In this document: in pieces, positions 40,826-51,673 of the stretch
Numbering within the stretch: position 1 is the stretch's first letter
Layout of the letters: every line of letters begins with the position of its first letter
Source of the DNA: Megaustenia siamemsis
Lineage: Eukaryota; Mollusca; Gastropoda; Stylommatophora; Ariophantidae
DNA length: 64,000 nucleotides
Assembly: GCA_032433765.1 (NCBI GenBank)
Contig: JAVIAB010000160.1
Location: forward strand, 38,032,223 to 38,096,222
Direction of reading: 5' to 3'
Translations under genes and position numbers: made by a program
The notes under the pieces: model-generated
Databases searched by the model: none
Told to the model about the DNA's origin: nothing
The model's input: only the letters and a program-made list of their open reading frames with translations

Positions 40826-41426
40826 TGCTGTGTTAGTTGTTGTCTTTCTCTACCTCGTTTACTTTGTATTATCCCTTCCAAGATGACTTTCAATAGATTA
40901 TTGTGTCTCTATATGTGTCCTACAAATTTCATTTTCTTATTGAAATTCAGCTCAAGAATTCTTCCTTCATTTTCAGTTGTTTCAGTTTTTATTTGTCCGC
41001 CTAATTCTTTACATTTGTCTATAAATTCACATTTCAAGGACTTCAGTTGTTTTCTATTGTCTTATTAATTGTCCATGTTTCTGCACCATACATGCATATT
41101 TACCAGATATAGTACTTAATTAATATCAGTTTCAGTTCTGGTTTCATTCGCTTTTATGCTAGTAAATTGTTCATGTTGTTAAAATTGCTTTTTGCCACTC
41201 CACTTCTTTTATTTATTTCTATCTCACATTTTCCACCACTTGTTATAACATGAACAAGGTAGCTATATTCTTGAACTTTCTCTTGATTTTTTAAATTTAC
41301 GTTCTTATAGTTGTTTTGTCTATCTATATGTTTTATATCTCTATCTATTATCATAGTTGTAGTCTTCTTAATATTATCATCCATTCATAGTCCCTGCATG
41401 CCTTGTTCATTGTTTTCAACTATTTG
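40826..41426 (-). mobile_element. LINE family A, downstream half of a split copy
   Basis: Minus-strand translation gives QIVENNEQGMQGL, then (from 41384) a 76-codon frame with YLVHVITSGGKCEIEINKRS and AKSNFNNMNNLLA. This parallels YLGHTITSDGKSTTEINKR...AKSNFNAMKNTL in the copy at 51674. Further left come MHVWCRNMD and a broken tail. The upstream half of the same copy lies at 42094-42310; the two halves are separated by the nested LINE C insertion. Confidence 0.8.
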
Positions 41427-42093
41427 GGACAGAGTAAAAAACACTGACCTGAGGAAGAAACTCGAAATTGAACCAGCCATCGAATACATAAAGAGACAAC
41501 AGATAAATTGGTTCGGCTACATAACAAGACAAAAAGAACTAACAATGACTCAAAGAGCCATAAACAAACGCTACGAAAACGCCAGATTAAGAGGAAGACC
41601 GAGAAAGAGATAGATAAAGGGAACACTAGAGTCACTAGAAGGGACAACACCAGAAAAGGCCAACAGAAGAGCAAAGAATCGCAGATTGTATCTCCCCTCG
41701 ACGCCAATAGAGGAAGGATAGAAGAAGAAGAAGAAGAAGAAGTAAAAAAGAAGAAAAAGTAGAAAAGCAGAAGAAACAGAAGAAGAAGAAGAAGAAGAAG
41801 AAGTAAAAAAGAAGAAAAGAAAAAGCAGAAGAAGCAGAAGAAGAAGAAGTAAAAAAGAAGAAAAGAAGAAAAAGCAGAAGTAGCAGAAGAAGAAGAAGTA
41901 AAAAAGAAGAAAAGAAGAAAAAGCAGAAGAAGCAGAAGAAGAAGAAGTAAAAAAGAAGAAAAGAAGAAAAAGCAGAAGAAGCAGAAGAAGAAGAAGTAAA
42001 AAAGAAGAAAAGAAGAAAAAGCAGAAGAAACAGAAGAAGCAGAAGAAATAGAGAAAGAAGAAGAAATAGAAGAAGAAGAAGAAATAGAAGAAG
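41427..42093 (+). mobile_element. LINE family C, 5'-truncated insertion nested in LINE A
   Basis: The first bases read RVKNTDLRKKLEIEPAIEYI, then RQQINWFGYITRQ, then ARLRGRPRKR, a typical LINE polyprotein C-terminus, followed by a long GAA-type tail. Exact direct repeats AACTATTTG at 41418-41426 and 42094-42102 flank it, and removing the insert plus one TSD restores the LINE A frame. The tail has expanded into 49-bp repeats. Confidence 0.88.
41715..42093. repeat. (GAA)n-derived purine tract with 49-bp periodicity
   Basis: Purine-rich tail of the LINE C insertion. The word GTAAAAAAGAAG recurs at 41849, 41898, 41947 and 41996, a 49-bp period. Confidence 0.85.
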
Positions 42094-42310
42094 AACTATT
42101 TGTTGTAGTTCTTCTAGTTTCTCTGTCAGTATATATTATTTATATTATCGGCATATCTTGGGTTATTAATTATGCATCCATTGATGTTTAAACCTTGGAT
42201 CTCAAAGATGTATTTAAAGATGTGCTCTGTATATAGATTGAACAAGGGTGGAGATAGAACACAGCCCTGTCTGACTCCTCTCTTTATATCAATAGGAGGC
42301 GTTGGGGAGG
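42094..42310 (-). mobile_element. LINE family A, reverse-transcriptase core fragment
   Basis: Minus-strand translation from about 42305 reads IDIKRGVRQGCVLSPPLFNL, then YTEHIFKYIFEIQGL, then RYADN. GVRQGCVLSP and the Y-A-D-D-type box (here RYADN, with the second catalytic Asp replaced) are standard RT palm motifs. After one frameshift, LTEKLEELQQIV continues into the downstream half at 41426. The copy cannot be active. Confidence 0.82.
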
Positions 42311-42700
42311 AGGGTGAGAGTTATAAAATTGCTCAATATTTTCTAAAATAAATGGCTGGATAATTGCAGAGTATGACTTTTCCTGTACCATTCTATGATT
42401 GCTTGGTGCGATAATACTTTACTGTTAACAATATTTTGGACTCATAGAGCATTTGGGTGGCGTACACTTGCATTACAGGAAATGAGATTATGGAATGTTG
42501 CAAATAAATAAGGAGTGATAGATAAAAAAAAAAAATAATATGAAACTGAATAGAAACATATGGGGCAATTGAATTGAGTGGACATCAACGACTTAAATTC
42601 TATATGCATCTGACCAGAATACAATCCCAACAACTGCAGTGCTATCATACTGCAGGAAGATAGCAGGCTACAAGGTGAAGGACGAATCAGGAAAAGGAAC
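42311..42700. other. Non-coding stretch, possibly LINE-flanking
   Basis: Sequence between the RT fragment and the possible SINE. It may be a decayed upstream part of the LINE, but I cannot show it. Confidence 0.3.
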
Positions 42701-42920
42701 ATTAACGGAATGGGAGAATCAGAAAACCCGAGTTCAAATCCCGGTAGGTTTAAGAGTTTTTCTGTCTGGGGTGAAATAAAAACTCCGAACACCTCGTGGC
42801 GACTGCTCAGGACAAGCGGCCTTCAATTCTCCGGTTCAATATGTCTCCCCAGCAGACCCCTGTAATGTGATAGGACCGTAAAACCAGTTGTTAGAGAATG
42901 ATTAAATAAATGTAAAATGG
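42690..42920 (+). mobile_element. Possible tRNA-derived SINE remnant
   Basis: The word GAGTTCAAATCCCGG (42731-42745) is a good pol III B box. The following roughly 150 bp contains CACCTCGTGGCGACTGCTCAGG and ends in an AT-rich tail. No second copy exists in the window and no clear A box was found, so this is tentative. Confidence 0.35.
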
Positions 42921-43439
42921 GAGCATCTTAAGTTACACAACTGGTCATGTCCAGTAACTGCACATAATGCCTGTGCTACAGTTTACTGGACTAGCAATAA
43001 CATAACACACTAATATTCTTCCTCTTTCTTTTATTTTATATTGTTTTGCTTTTTACCGGTAGGCGAAATAGATTTCAGAGACACAATTGTTCATGGTTTT
43101 AAGAATTAATCTACATATTTATATTTATCTAACATATAACATATAACATATTATATATGAATTATTAGATAATTGAACAGGGTATTAGATTTCACCAATA
43201 CCAAGATGATACAAGACATATAAAAAGAATATGGGTTGATAACGGTTCACACTAATCAAAATGAGAGTGACGCACCATGCGGCGAAACGTACGGAAAGAG
43301 TTAATAAGTCAATGACATATTTTCTATCAAGGGACATTTTTGTGGCTTGGTACATAGACTAATATTATTATATATATACTATATTATCCTAATTACTTGC
43401 TGTAGCTTTAAGCAATGCTCACTATTTTTATAATTTCAG
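42921..43439. other. Intron upstream of the 43440 exon
   Basis: AT-rich sequence ending in a usable acceptor (ATTTTTATAATTTCAG at 43424-43439). No other feature recognised. Confidence 0.5.
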
Positions 43440-45690
43440 AGAAACTCAGAGGACTACAGCGCCCGTAAGAAGTCACTGCATGAAGAAGATGCAGACAGTG
43501 ATCGCTTCAGAAAGCGGCTAGAGGCAGAAAGGCTCAGAAGTAAAAGTGCAGGCGGTTCAAGAATGCGGGAGACCACCAAGCGGTACAGTTATTCAGGGGA
43601 GACAACAAACCCTGGTAATGACGAGACGAACAGAACAACTAAGGAGTACCGACTTCAAAGACAGTCTTCAGACTTCGATTCCTCACGTGATGTCCTGAAA
43701 ACTTCACACAAAGAACGAAAATTAATAAGGTCGACAACAGACCCGATGTCATTTGTAGACCAGACTTCTTCTTTCAATGAAGGAACAACGACATCTACAG
43801 AGACCCGTTCTTTCACTGCTGAGAAGCTTCAAGATAGATCCTCACTTACAAGAAAGCAAAATTCAACAAGAACAGATAATTCTAGTATTTTAACTCTTAA
43901 ATCAAGCAGACGCAAGGATGATCTTTCTTTGGATTTGGCATCAATTGCTTTGGGACGTCCAATCCACGTTGAAACAATTCCAGCTCCTGTATCTGAAAGA
44001 ACTAAACACCCTGACCTTGAGTCGAATATAAAACAACAAGGTGGAGTTAATGTCACAAGGTCATGTCCCGTTAATCCTGAAGTAGAACAAAGAAAGAGGA
44101 AAGCAAACACTTCTAATAGTTCAGATAACACAAAAGATACTCTGGTCATGATGCCCAACACTCTAAAGTCACTTCCAGCACTGAACAAAGAAATCCCATC
44201 CACTACACACCTCGTGGGAACTCCTCATGACAGATCTAGTGCCTATAGGAACAGGTCAAACGAATCTGAACAAGATGTGTATTTAGCCACATCCTCAAAT
44301 GAAGAAGATTATATTTTAGGAAGAACTTCCACCAATGTCCTTACTGATGAGACAACAGCAAACCCCAATTCTTTGATAGAATCAAGACTAGAGAACAAGA
44401 AGAATCGCCCTCAAAACGTTATGGAAACAGAGCATACATCACAGAGACCAACGCGAACGGAAAAACTAGACAATCCTTCAGTTATTGCTGAAGAACCACC
44501 AACACAATTATCTCATTCACTAGCCCATCAGTTGTCAACAACAAGCAACCGAAGTGAAAGGAATCACACACAAATCATGCATTCAGCTGGTACACGTACA
44601 GACGAATCAGCATCTCCTTGTACCAGCCAGGGGCAGCTGGCATATACAACCGTTCTTAGAACAGAACAACTGGCCCAGAAACAGAGCGTTGTGCACAAGC
44701 CAAGTAATATTGTTAGACAGAACTCAATTGAGTCACCTGAAGTATTAAGCCATGTCTCTGATGCTAAGCCCTTCCTTCAAAATACACACTCAATGGATAA
44801 TAGAAGAAATGATGATTTAAAACAAGAGCAACACGAGAAATATGCCGAGTCAGAAGTCAGGTTGCTTATTAATGAAGGAAATTTAATTCAAAATTCACAA
44901 TTTGTTAAAATAGGTGATAGTGTTTTTGGTGAGATGCCGAATGAGAAAACTCATGGAACAGTGGTTCAACAAGCAAATACATTATATCGCACTTTTCTGG
45001 CGGACAGCTCACATACACAAATGGTGGACAACTACACGCAGGTTGCAGCAGGCATTAACAAGAGAGGCAGCGTTACATCCGAAAATTATGCACATTTTGA
45101 TGGGAAGAATGTTCCTCCACCTCTCCCTGTTTCACCTCCTCCACCCCTCCCCATCTCATCTCCTCCACCCCTCCTCACCTCATCTCCCCCACCCCTTCCT
45201 GCTTCATCTCCTCCCATGTTACCCTCAGGAAGTGCTGCAGACGTTCATGTAAAACAAGAGGGAAAATTGAGTAGCACTGTTGTGTCATCAATAAGGCCCA
45301 ACAGCGAAGATGTCGATCAAGTCCGAGAATTTATCAGACCTTCACATACCAGTGAAACATCCAAGGCAACTGCTGAGAAACCTGCAACTCTAGAGCTGTC
45401 AACGGTTGCCTCAAAGATCCAAAATAATGTACATACGGATTATGAGACAAACAAGAAATCCGTTCTCGAGACTATTTCACACATGAAATCTGACTACACT
45501 AGTCCAACGTCTCACAGCCATGACAAGAATGCAAGTAATCACAGCGCGACGGTCAGTCCAGGAATGAGCGACGTTCTAAATGATCCAAAGTCACATAAAA
45601 GATCTGATTCTGGCATTTCCGTGAACTCTTTAATTTCTGAGAACTCTGGTGCTCCATTCAACGGCCAAGGAGACAACCTATTCTACCCAG
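43440..45690 (+). CDS. Large internal exon, unknown disordered proline-rich protein
   Basis: The exon is bounded by TATAATTTCAG / AGAAAC on the left and CTACCCAG / GTGAGTGTT on the right. It is 2,251 bp, starts in phase 0 and ends after the first base of a codon. The frame is open through the acceptor, so the first Met (43563) is internal and not the start. It encodes 750 residues: a basic/acidic helical-looking start (residues 1-41, with SDRFRKRLEAERLRSK), then a long Ser/Thr/Asn-rich, Cys-poor, probably disordered region, then a proline-rich segment at residues 558-597 with PPPLPVS, PPPPLPISS and PPPLPASS, then KRSDSGISVNSLISENSG near the end. PPLP motifs are known ligands of WW domains, and related poly-Pro runs bind SH3 or EVH1 domains, so a scaffold role is conceivable. 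I recognise no folded domain or family. The base composition is unlike the surrounding repeats, and 750 codons without a stop argue for real coding sequence. Confidence 0.85.
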
Positions 45691-45811
45691 GTGAGTGTTC
45701 TCTCTTACACCACATTCTGAACTGTTTCTACAATGTTTGTCTGACGACCTTACCTGTTTCGTGTCCACTTTTAAAAGGCCGTTAAATGAACGTAGTGTTG
45801 TAGTGTACATC

Positions 45812-46110
45812 CTCATCATCAAGCGACATGCCTGCTGGCGTTGGTAATCATGTCTCTCCACGACTCTCGATCTCGACAGTTATTTATAGAACGTCTCTTG
45901 TTGACCTTCTGCCAAGCTATTATCTTAAGCTTTCTGGTATCTTTTCTTTTTGCTTCCCTCTATGTCTTCGTCCCTCAATTTTCCCAGTTGTCACAATATA
46001 TACCAGCTGATCCTTTCTCATTACATGGCCAAAAATGATGATTGTTTCTTCCGAACATTGGAAATTAGCTCTCTTGTTGCTTTGGCACCGTTCCAACGGT
46101 GCAATGTTCA
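45812..46110 (-). mobile_element. LINE family B, 3' end fragment
   Basis: Minus-strand 3' end with a degenerate CATCATC tail on the left and the shared words CTGGCGTTGGTAATCATG and CTTCTGCCAAGC. The minus-strand frame 45920-46111 reads FGHVMRKDQLVYIVTTGKIE then GRQKEKIPESL, matching the copy at 1835-2275. A perfect 8-bp-arm palindrome, GCACCGTTCCAACGGTGC, lies near its right edge. Confidence 0.75.
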
Positions 46111-46239
46111 CCTCTTAACCACAACAAATTTCTATATATTAAGACACATCCTCCTGTAATTACATTGAATGTTTAATCAAAGAAGCAACTGTATTTTATG
46201 TTCCTCCAAAGCCACAAATGAGTAATTCAACTAAAGTAA

Positions 46240-46556
46240 GGTGAGGTAATGTAAAGTACGAGACTTGAATCGGCGTCTCAGCAAGCGAGTTTTCACCCAT
46301 TTGTGCTCGGCCGCATATTTATAAGTGTTCGGGGGCTTCTGGATAGTGTCGCTTCAAGCATCGAAGCTCACGATGCGATTCTTCACCATCCCAGAGTACT
46401 ACCCTGGTACCCATTTCTGCCAGCGGCCGGGTCGACAGCGAGGGTACACGAGTACAATTCATCAGAGCGGGAATCGAACACGGGTTGTCCGAACGTCGGT
46501 AGCTCAGTCGGGTGGTTTTCCGAACTTGGCTACTGAGACCCCACAACTAAATTATC
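46240..46556 (-). mobile_element. SINE family 2 (tRNA-derived), full-length-like
   Basis: On the minus strand: CTCAGTAGCCAAGTTCGG (A-box-like) followed about 40 bp later by GTGTTCGATTCCCGC (good B box), then a body with CTGGCAGAAATGGGTACC and CGATGCTTGAAGCGACACTA, ending TCTCGTACTTTACATTACC. A second, 5'-truncated copy lies at 50028-50161. Short frames through it are spurious. Confidence 0.75.
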
Positions 46557-46944
46557 AGTGACAAATAAATGTGTGTAACGAAAGTACCGACAGGCTAATT
46601 TCCGGTGCGCCAGTGGTTGGGGACGACAGAACAAGACGATGTCTAGCAAACCGGGTTACGTGTAAGTGATCGAAGCGGCTGTGAATGTGAGGCTGAGGCT
46701 TCGATAAAGTTTGGGGTATTATTCTGAAGAAGTAGAAGCCGCGTTTAAGATCGAGCTATGTGTGCACATAATCAGCGAGCTATTGGAACTATTATTACAA
46801 GTACAGTTTGCCAAATGTTGAAAGTGGCTCATCCTCCTTGGGGTTACCCTGAGTGCTGTGATATTTAAACCTAAAAACAACGAAGAAATAACATTAAATT
46901 GTCAGTGGTGATCAAACCTGTTATTTTTTCTCTTTGTAAGCAAG
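46557..46944. other. Intronic sequence, nothing recognised
   Basis: No tandem repeat or element similarity that I can support. Confidence 0.4.
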
Positions 46945-46996
46945 GTGTTCATGAGCGATGAATAACTAATTTGTTGATGTTAACAAGGTGATCATT
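46945..46996. repeat. Left edge of 44-bp minisatellite, one unit
   Basis: A diverged unit, GATGAATAACTAATTTGTTG then ATGTTAACAAGGTGATCATT, matches the 44-bp array that resumes at 47295. It is separated from that array by the LINE B insertion. Confidence 0.8.
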
Positions 46997-47294
46997 TATC
47001 ATCATCATGTGCCATACCGGCTGGCGTAGGCTATCATGTCCCTCCACAATCTTCTATCTACAGTGCATCGTATCAGTTCTGTTGTTGACTGTCTTACATG
47101 CCATGACACCAAGCTATCCAGTATTTTCTCTCTTTGTCGTCTGCAATCTCTCTTTCCTTTTATTTTGCCAGTTGTAACCAAGTATTCCAACTTTCCTTTC
47201 TCATGATGTGCCCGAAAAATGTTGATTGCTTCTTTCTGATGTTTTTTAAGAGCTCCCTTTTTGTGTGAGAACTTTCTCATTGGTCTTTTTAGCT
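46997..47294 (-). mobile_element. LINE family B, 3' end inserted in the 44-bp minisatellite
   Basis: Starts with the TCATCATCATG tail and shares GTGCCATACCGGCTGGCGTA and CATGCCATGACACCAAGC with the copy at 63341. The minus-strand frame 47005-47280 contains GKLEYLVTTGKIKGKRD, GRQREKI-like sequence and DRRLWRDMIAYASRY, the family B C-terminus, nearly intact. GTGATCATT occurs directly on both sides (46988-46996 and 47295-47303), consistent with a TSD. Confidence 0.82.
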
Positions 47295-47740
47295 GTGATC
47301 ATTAGTGATGAATAACTAACTTGTTGATGTAAACAAGGTGATCATTGTGATGAATAACTACAACTGTTGATGTTAACAGGGTGATCATTAGTGATGAATA
47401 ACTAACTTGTTGATGTAAACAAGGTGATCATTGTGATGAATAACTACAACTGTTGATGTTAACAGGGTGATCATTAGTGATTAATAACTACAACTGTTGA
47501 TGTAAACAAGGTGATCATTAGTGATGAATAACTACAACTGTTGATGTAAACAAGGTGATCATTAGTGATGAATAACTACAACTGTTGATGTAAACAAGGT
47601 GATCATTAGTGATGAATAACTACAACTGTTGATGTTAACAGGGTGATCATTAGTGATGAATAACTACAACTGTTGATGTAAACAAGGTGATCATTAGTGA
47701 TGAATAACTACAACTGTTGATGTAAACAAGGTGACAATTA
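47295..47740. repeat. 44-bp minisatellite, about 10 copies
   Basis: Unit GTGATCATTAGTGATGAATA then ACTACAACTGTTGATGTAAA then CAAG, with TTAACAGG variants and occasional short deletions. Confidence 0.92.
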
Positions 47741-47837
47741 AAGAAGAAGATCGTTATTAATGTTCATCTTCCCCTTGAAGAACTTGATGAACATAATATT
47801 ATTTCGACAAAGGTATGTAGAATAGAGATTCAGGTGT

Positions 47838-48973
47838 CTGTTCAATTACGATTGACTCGTTTCCATTGGATGATTGGATGCGATGACAGTTTTGTTCAAT
47901 TACGATTGACTCGTTTCCATTGGATGATTGGATGCGATGACAGTTTTGTTCAATTACGATTGACCTGTTTCTATTGGATGATTGGATGCTATAACAGTTT
48001 TGTTCAATTACGATTGACCTGTTTCTATTGGATGATTGGATGCGATGACAGTTTTGTTCAATTACGATTGACTCGTTTCTATTGGATGATTGGATGCGTT
48101 GACAGTTTTGTTCAATTACGATTGACTCATTTCTATTGGATGATTGGATGCGATGACAGTTTTGTTCAATTACGATTGACTCGTTTCCATTGGATGATTG
48201 GATGCGATGACAGTTTTGTTCAATTACGATTGACCTGTTTCTATTGGATGATTGTATGCGATGACAGTTTTGTTCAATTACGATTGGCTCGTTTCTACTG
48301 GATGATTGGATGCGTTGACAGTTTTGTTCAATTACGATTGGCTCGTTTCTATTGGATGATTGGATGCGATGACAGTTTTGTTCAATTACGATTGACCTGT
48401 TTCTATTAGATGATTGGATGCGATGACAGTTTTGTTCAATTACGATTGACCTGTTTCTATTGGATGATTGTATGCGATGACAGTTTTGTTCAATTACGAT
48501 TGACTCGTTTCTATTGGATGATTGGATGCGATGACAGTTTTGTTCAATTACGATTGACTCGTTTCTATTGGATGATTGGATGCGATGACAGTTTTGTTCA
48601 ATTACGATTGACTCGTTTCCATTGGATGATTGGATGCGATGACAGTTTTGTTCAATTACGATTGACCTGTTTCTATTGGATGATTGGATGCGATGACAGT
48701 TTTGTTCAATTACGATTGACCTGTTTCTATTGGATGATTGGATGCGATGACAGTTTTGTTCAATTACGATTGACTCGTTTCTATTGGATGATTGGATGCG
48801 ATGACAGTTTTGTTCAATTACGATTGACCTGTTTCTATTGGATGATTGTATGCGATGACAGTTTTGTTCAATTACGATTGACTCGTTTCTATTGGATGAT
48901 TGGATGCGCTGACAGTTTTGTTCAATTACGATTGACCTGTTTCTATTGGATGATTGGATGCGATGACAGTTTT
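47838..48973. repeat. 54-bp minisatellite, about 21 copies
   Basis: Unit GTTCAATTACGATTGACTCG then TTTCTATTGGATGATTGG then ATGCGATGACAGTTTT. Because 54 is divisible by three, an open frame of 393 codons exists on the minus strand (repeat HRIQSSNRNRSIVIEQNC) and long frames on the plus strand. There are no flanking coding exons and no splice logic, so I annotate it as a repeat only. Each unit holds two CCAAT boxes on the minus strand, 9 bp apart. Confidence 0.93.
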
Positions 48974-49024
48974 CAGCCAAACGTTTCTTTTTTTTTTTAA
49001 TAACAAAAAGCCACGTTTATTGAG

Positions 49025-49310
49025 GGCTCGTTGTGTTTTGATCACTCTGCATTGTCACGATGGCCGAACCATTGTATCTATTGTTTCTTTATATATTCTA
49101 TGACGGGGGCTATTCCTAGCTTTTTTTCTCTCAGTTCTTCATTTGTGATCTTATCTTTTAGGCTGTTTCCTGTCATTCGTCTGACACATTTCATCTCGGC
49201 AGCGGTTCTTTTTTCTTATTGTTCTCAAGTCTATAGTTCAGGTTTAACATTGGTAATTGACAACGTTGGAATGAAGATTGTGTTGTAGAGTGCTCGTTTT
49301 TAATCTACAG
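49025..49310 (-). mobile_element. LINE family C-like, RT C-terminal fragment
   Basis: Minus-strand translation reads RALYNTIFIPTLSI, then EKRTAAEMKCVRRMTGNSLK, then ITNEELREKK, GIAPVIEYIKKQ, then IQWFGHRD. This is the same region of the polyprotein as 41427 and 59281. Stops interrupt it. Confidence 0.72.
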
Positions 49311-49425
49311 TTATATTAAAGTAATAATCAAGAATTGAGAATAAGCAAAAAAAAAAAAATAGCACATAGAAATATAACATAGAAAGATGTAGTAATGCTG
49401 GTGTAAAGTACATGTAAAATTGTCA

Positions 49426-49692
49426 CATTTTAAAGTAAAGAGCCCCGTCACGCCAAGTGGGGTCTAGGAAATATGGTGTTAGTGACTATAATTTAAAAAA
49501 AAATAGAACTTCGGCTCATGATTTTTGGGGGTAATGTGGTCGATATTACGCCCGTGCCGCCTTATTTTTCCAGAAAAAAAATCCGGTATCCATTTAAGGC
49601 TGGGTTAACCTGGAAGCCGTCAATCAGGATCGAACCCGATCTCATGGCATGTGTAGTCCAGTTCATTAACCACTAAGCTATCGCGACTCCCG
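49426..49692 (-). mobile_element. SINE family 1, copy c, with TSD
   Basis: Inverted copy with the shared CGCCCGTGCCGC and GGATCGAACCCGAT words. Flanks AAAATTGTCA (49416-49425) and AAAATAGTCA (49693-49702) match at 9 of 10 bases. It is more diverged than copies e and f. Confidence 0.82.
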
Positions 49693-49702
49693 AAAATAGT
49701 CA

Positions 49703-49890
49703 ATCTTCTTCTCCTTCTACCTTTTTATCTCCCAGTGGAGCATAGGTCTTCAACAAACACTTTCCAAGTCGTTCTGTTTTTTGCAATTCTTTTAAGATCA
49801 TTCCATGTCTTCCCCATCATCTTCATCTCTGCTTCAATCTGTCTTCTCCAAGAATTCCTTGGTCTTCCTCTTTGTCTTTTCCCCTGGGGA
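49703..49890 (-). mobile_element. LINE 3' end fragment, another family
   Basis: Minus-strand translation gives QRGRPRNSWRRQIEAEMKMM, then GKTWNDLKRIAKNRTTWK, then DLCSTGR, followed by a GAAGGAGAAG tail. RGRPRxSWRR...AxNRxxW is the standard end of many RTE/CR1-like polyproteins in invertebrates. Confidence 0.72.
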
Positions 49891-50027
49891 TTCCAAAAAA
49901 GAGCCTGTTGTGTAATATAGTCATATATAGAGTAGAAATTCTATCTGCTACCATGTTATGAGTAGAAACGTTCATTACTGTCCCGCCTTGTATCCGTACA
50001 GCCGCAACACTCGTTATGTAAGAATAA

Positions 50028-50161
50028 AGGTAAAGTACGAGACCTGAACCGGCGCCTTAGCACGCGAGTTTCCACCCATATGTGCTCGGCCGCCTATCCA
50101 GAAATGTTCGGAAATTTCTGGATAGTGTCGCCTCAAGCATCGAAACTCAGATGCGAGTATG
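50028..50161 (-). mobile_element. SINE family 2, 5'-truncated copy
   Basis: Shares GTACGAGACCTGAACCGGCG-type sequence, TGTGCTCGGCCGC and TCTGGATAGTGTCGCCTCAA with 46240-46400 and then diverges. It lacks the tRNA-like head. Confidence 0.75.
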
Positions 50162-50439
50162 AATAATTCCCCTTTAAACACGAGTATTACCTGAGCTCTC
50201 ATGCTGTAGTATCTCATTCCCTGTATACGTTAATTTGTCGATTGTTAGAGTACACCCGAGAGTAGCTTCATCACCTGTCCTTCGGACTAATATTTTAACG
50301 ATTCAAAAGTGTTATGTCCACATACAAATAGTCCACACATGAAAAATATTGTTATGTTCTACAATTTTTCTCTTTAAATTTATATATACTCTAACAAGCC
50401 TTAATCAAGAACATAAATTATACAGATACTTTAACAAGA
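50162..50439. other. Intronic sequence, nothing recognised
   Basis: No frame or repeat that I can support. Confidence 0.35.
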
Positions 50440-50643
50440 TTCACCAAATTTAAAATAGGTACAACCAGCCTACGCCACTGTACACTGGACAGTATGACTA
50501 CAAAACATGTACAGGATTGCCCCCAGTTCACGGACCTGAGAAGAGCAATGTGGTCCACACCCACCTCCCTGGAAGAGAGAAACTATATGGGACAATTGAA
50601 TCACTTAAACAGACAGCTGACTTCATGAGAGAGTCTGGAATCC
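50440..50643 (+). mobile_element. LINE ORF2 C-terminal fragment (jockey/CR1-like)
   Basis: Translation reads TTSLRHCTLDSMTTKHVQDC, then PQFTDLRRAMWS. After a 2-base frameshift near 50577 it reads KLYGTIESLKQTADFMRESG then ILL and a stop at about 50641. The Cys/His then CP-x3-LR arrangement and the terminal TADFMxxxGI are typical of the end of jockey-like ORF2 proteins. Confidence 0.62.
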
Positions 50644-50664
50644 TACTCTGATTGAATCTTGATC

Positions 50665-50667
<3 letters not shown>

Positions 50668-50717
<50 letters not shown>

Positions 50718-50718
50718 A
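50668..50718. repeat. (GA)n microsatellite
   Basis: About 25 AG units with one GAAAG interruption, beginning about 25 bp after the LINE stop codon. Confidence 0.92.
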
Positions 50719-51256
50719 CTAGATAATTCACACATTGCAAGTCAGATACTTCCGACTAAACGAACAAAATAATTCCAGTTTAAGAAGTTACAAAGAAAGA
50801 AAAGAAATTCACCCATAGACGTTACAGTGTGTTTACAATGAAAACTAAAACGCTACATTGAAGCTAAACGAAACAATATATAGTATTACCACACATGAAC
50901 AAAAAGAAGACAAAAGAAATACTGTTAGAATCACACATTAGAGTACGTCATAAGTGTTGTCCAAGTGAACTCTGACCTCAAGTACAAGCGATCGAGTTCC
51001 TAGTCCGGTCGTAGGCGGGTATTATAACCTTTTCCCTTGGTTAAATGTAAACATATAAAACATAAGAGCCATTAGCAGTAGAAAAACTCTACGTATGCCA
51101 CTACCAGGGCTAATTAAAAAAATATATATATAAAGTAAGATACCTACCATCATTAAAATGGCATAAATTAATAATCTGAATTATCTGCAATGTTAAACTC
51201 TGTGTTTTTAACATTAATAGAACAGTTATAACTCTGTCATAAAACAATGTCGCCGG
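50719..51256. other. Intronic sequence, nothing recognised
   Basis: AT-rich sequence with no supported feature. Confidence 0.4.
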
Positions 51257-51663
51257 TAATATTTAGTTGTTATGAAAGTAAGCGCATACTATTTACTTGT
51301 TATAAAAGTAAGCGCATATTATTTACTTGTTATAAAAGTAAGCGCATATTATTTACTTGTTATAAAAGTAAGCGCATATTATTTACTTGTTATAAAAGTA
51401 AGCGCATATTATTTACTTGTTATAAAAGTAAGCACATATTATTTACTTGTTATAAAAGTAAGCACATATTATTTACTTGTTATAAAAGTAAGCACATATT
51501 ATTTACTTGTTATAAAAGTAAGCACATATTATTTACTTGTTATAAAAGTAAGCACATATTATTTACTTGTTATAAAAGTAAGCACATATTATTTACTTGT
51601 TATAAAAGGAGACGTGTGTTATTTAGTTGCTATAAAAGAAGGCACATGTTATTTGGCTGTTAT
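51257..51663. repeat. 30-bp minisatellite, left part
   Basis: The unit TATAAAAGTAAGCGCATATT then ATTTACTTGT recurs exactly every 30 bp. A run of GCGCAT units is followed by a run of GCACAT units, then diverged units. Two further diverged units follow the LINE insertion at 52311-52370. Confidence 0.93.
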
Positions 51664-51673
51664 AAAAGTAGGC

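Noticed and set aside
46303..46561. Short frames of 75-78 codons on both strands
   Set aside because: They lie entirely inside SINE family 2.
47799..48980. 393-codon minus-strand frame (HRIQSSNRN repeats)
   Set aside because: It is explained by the 54-bp period. The opposite strand is equally open and the frame starts and ends at the array borders.
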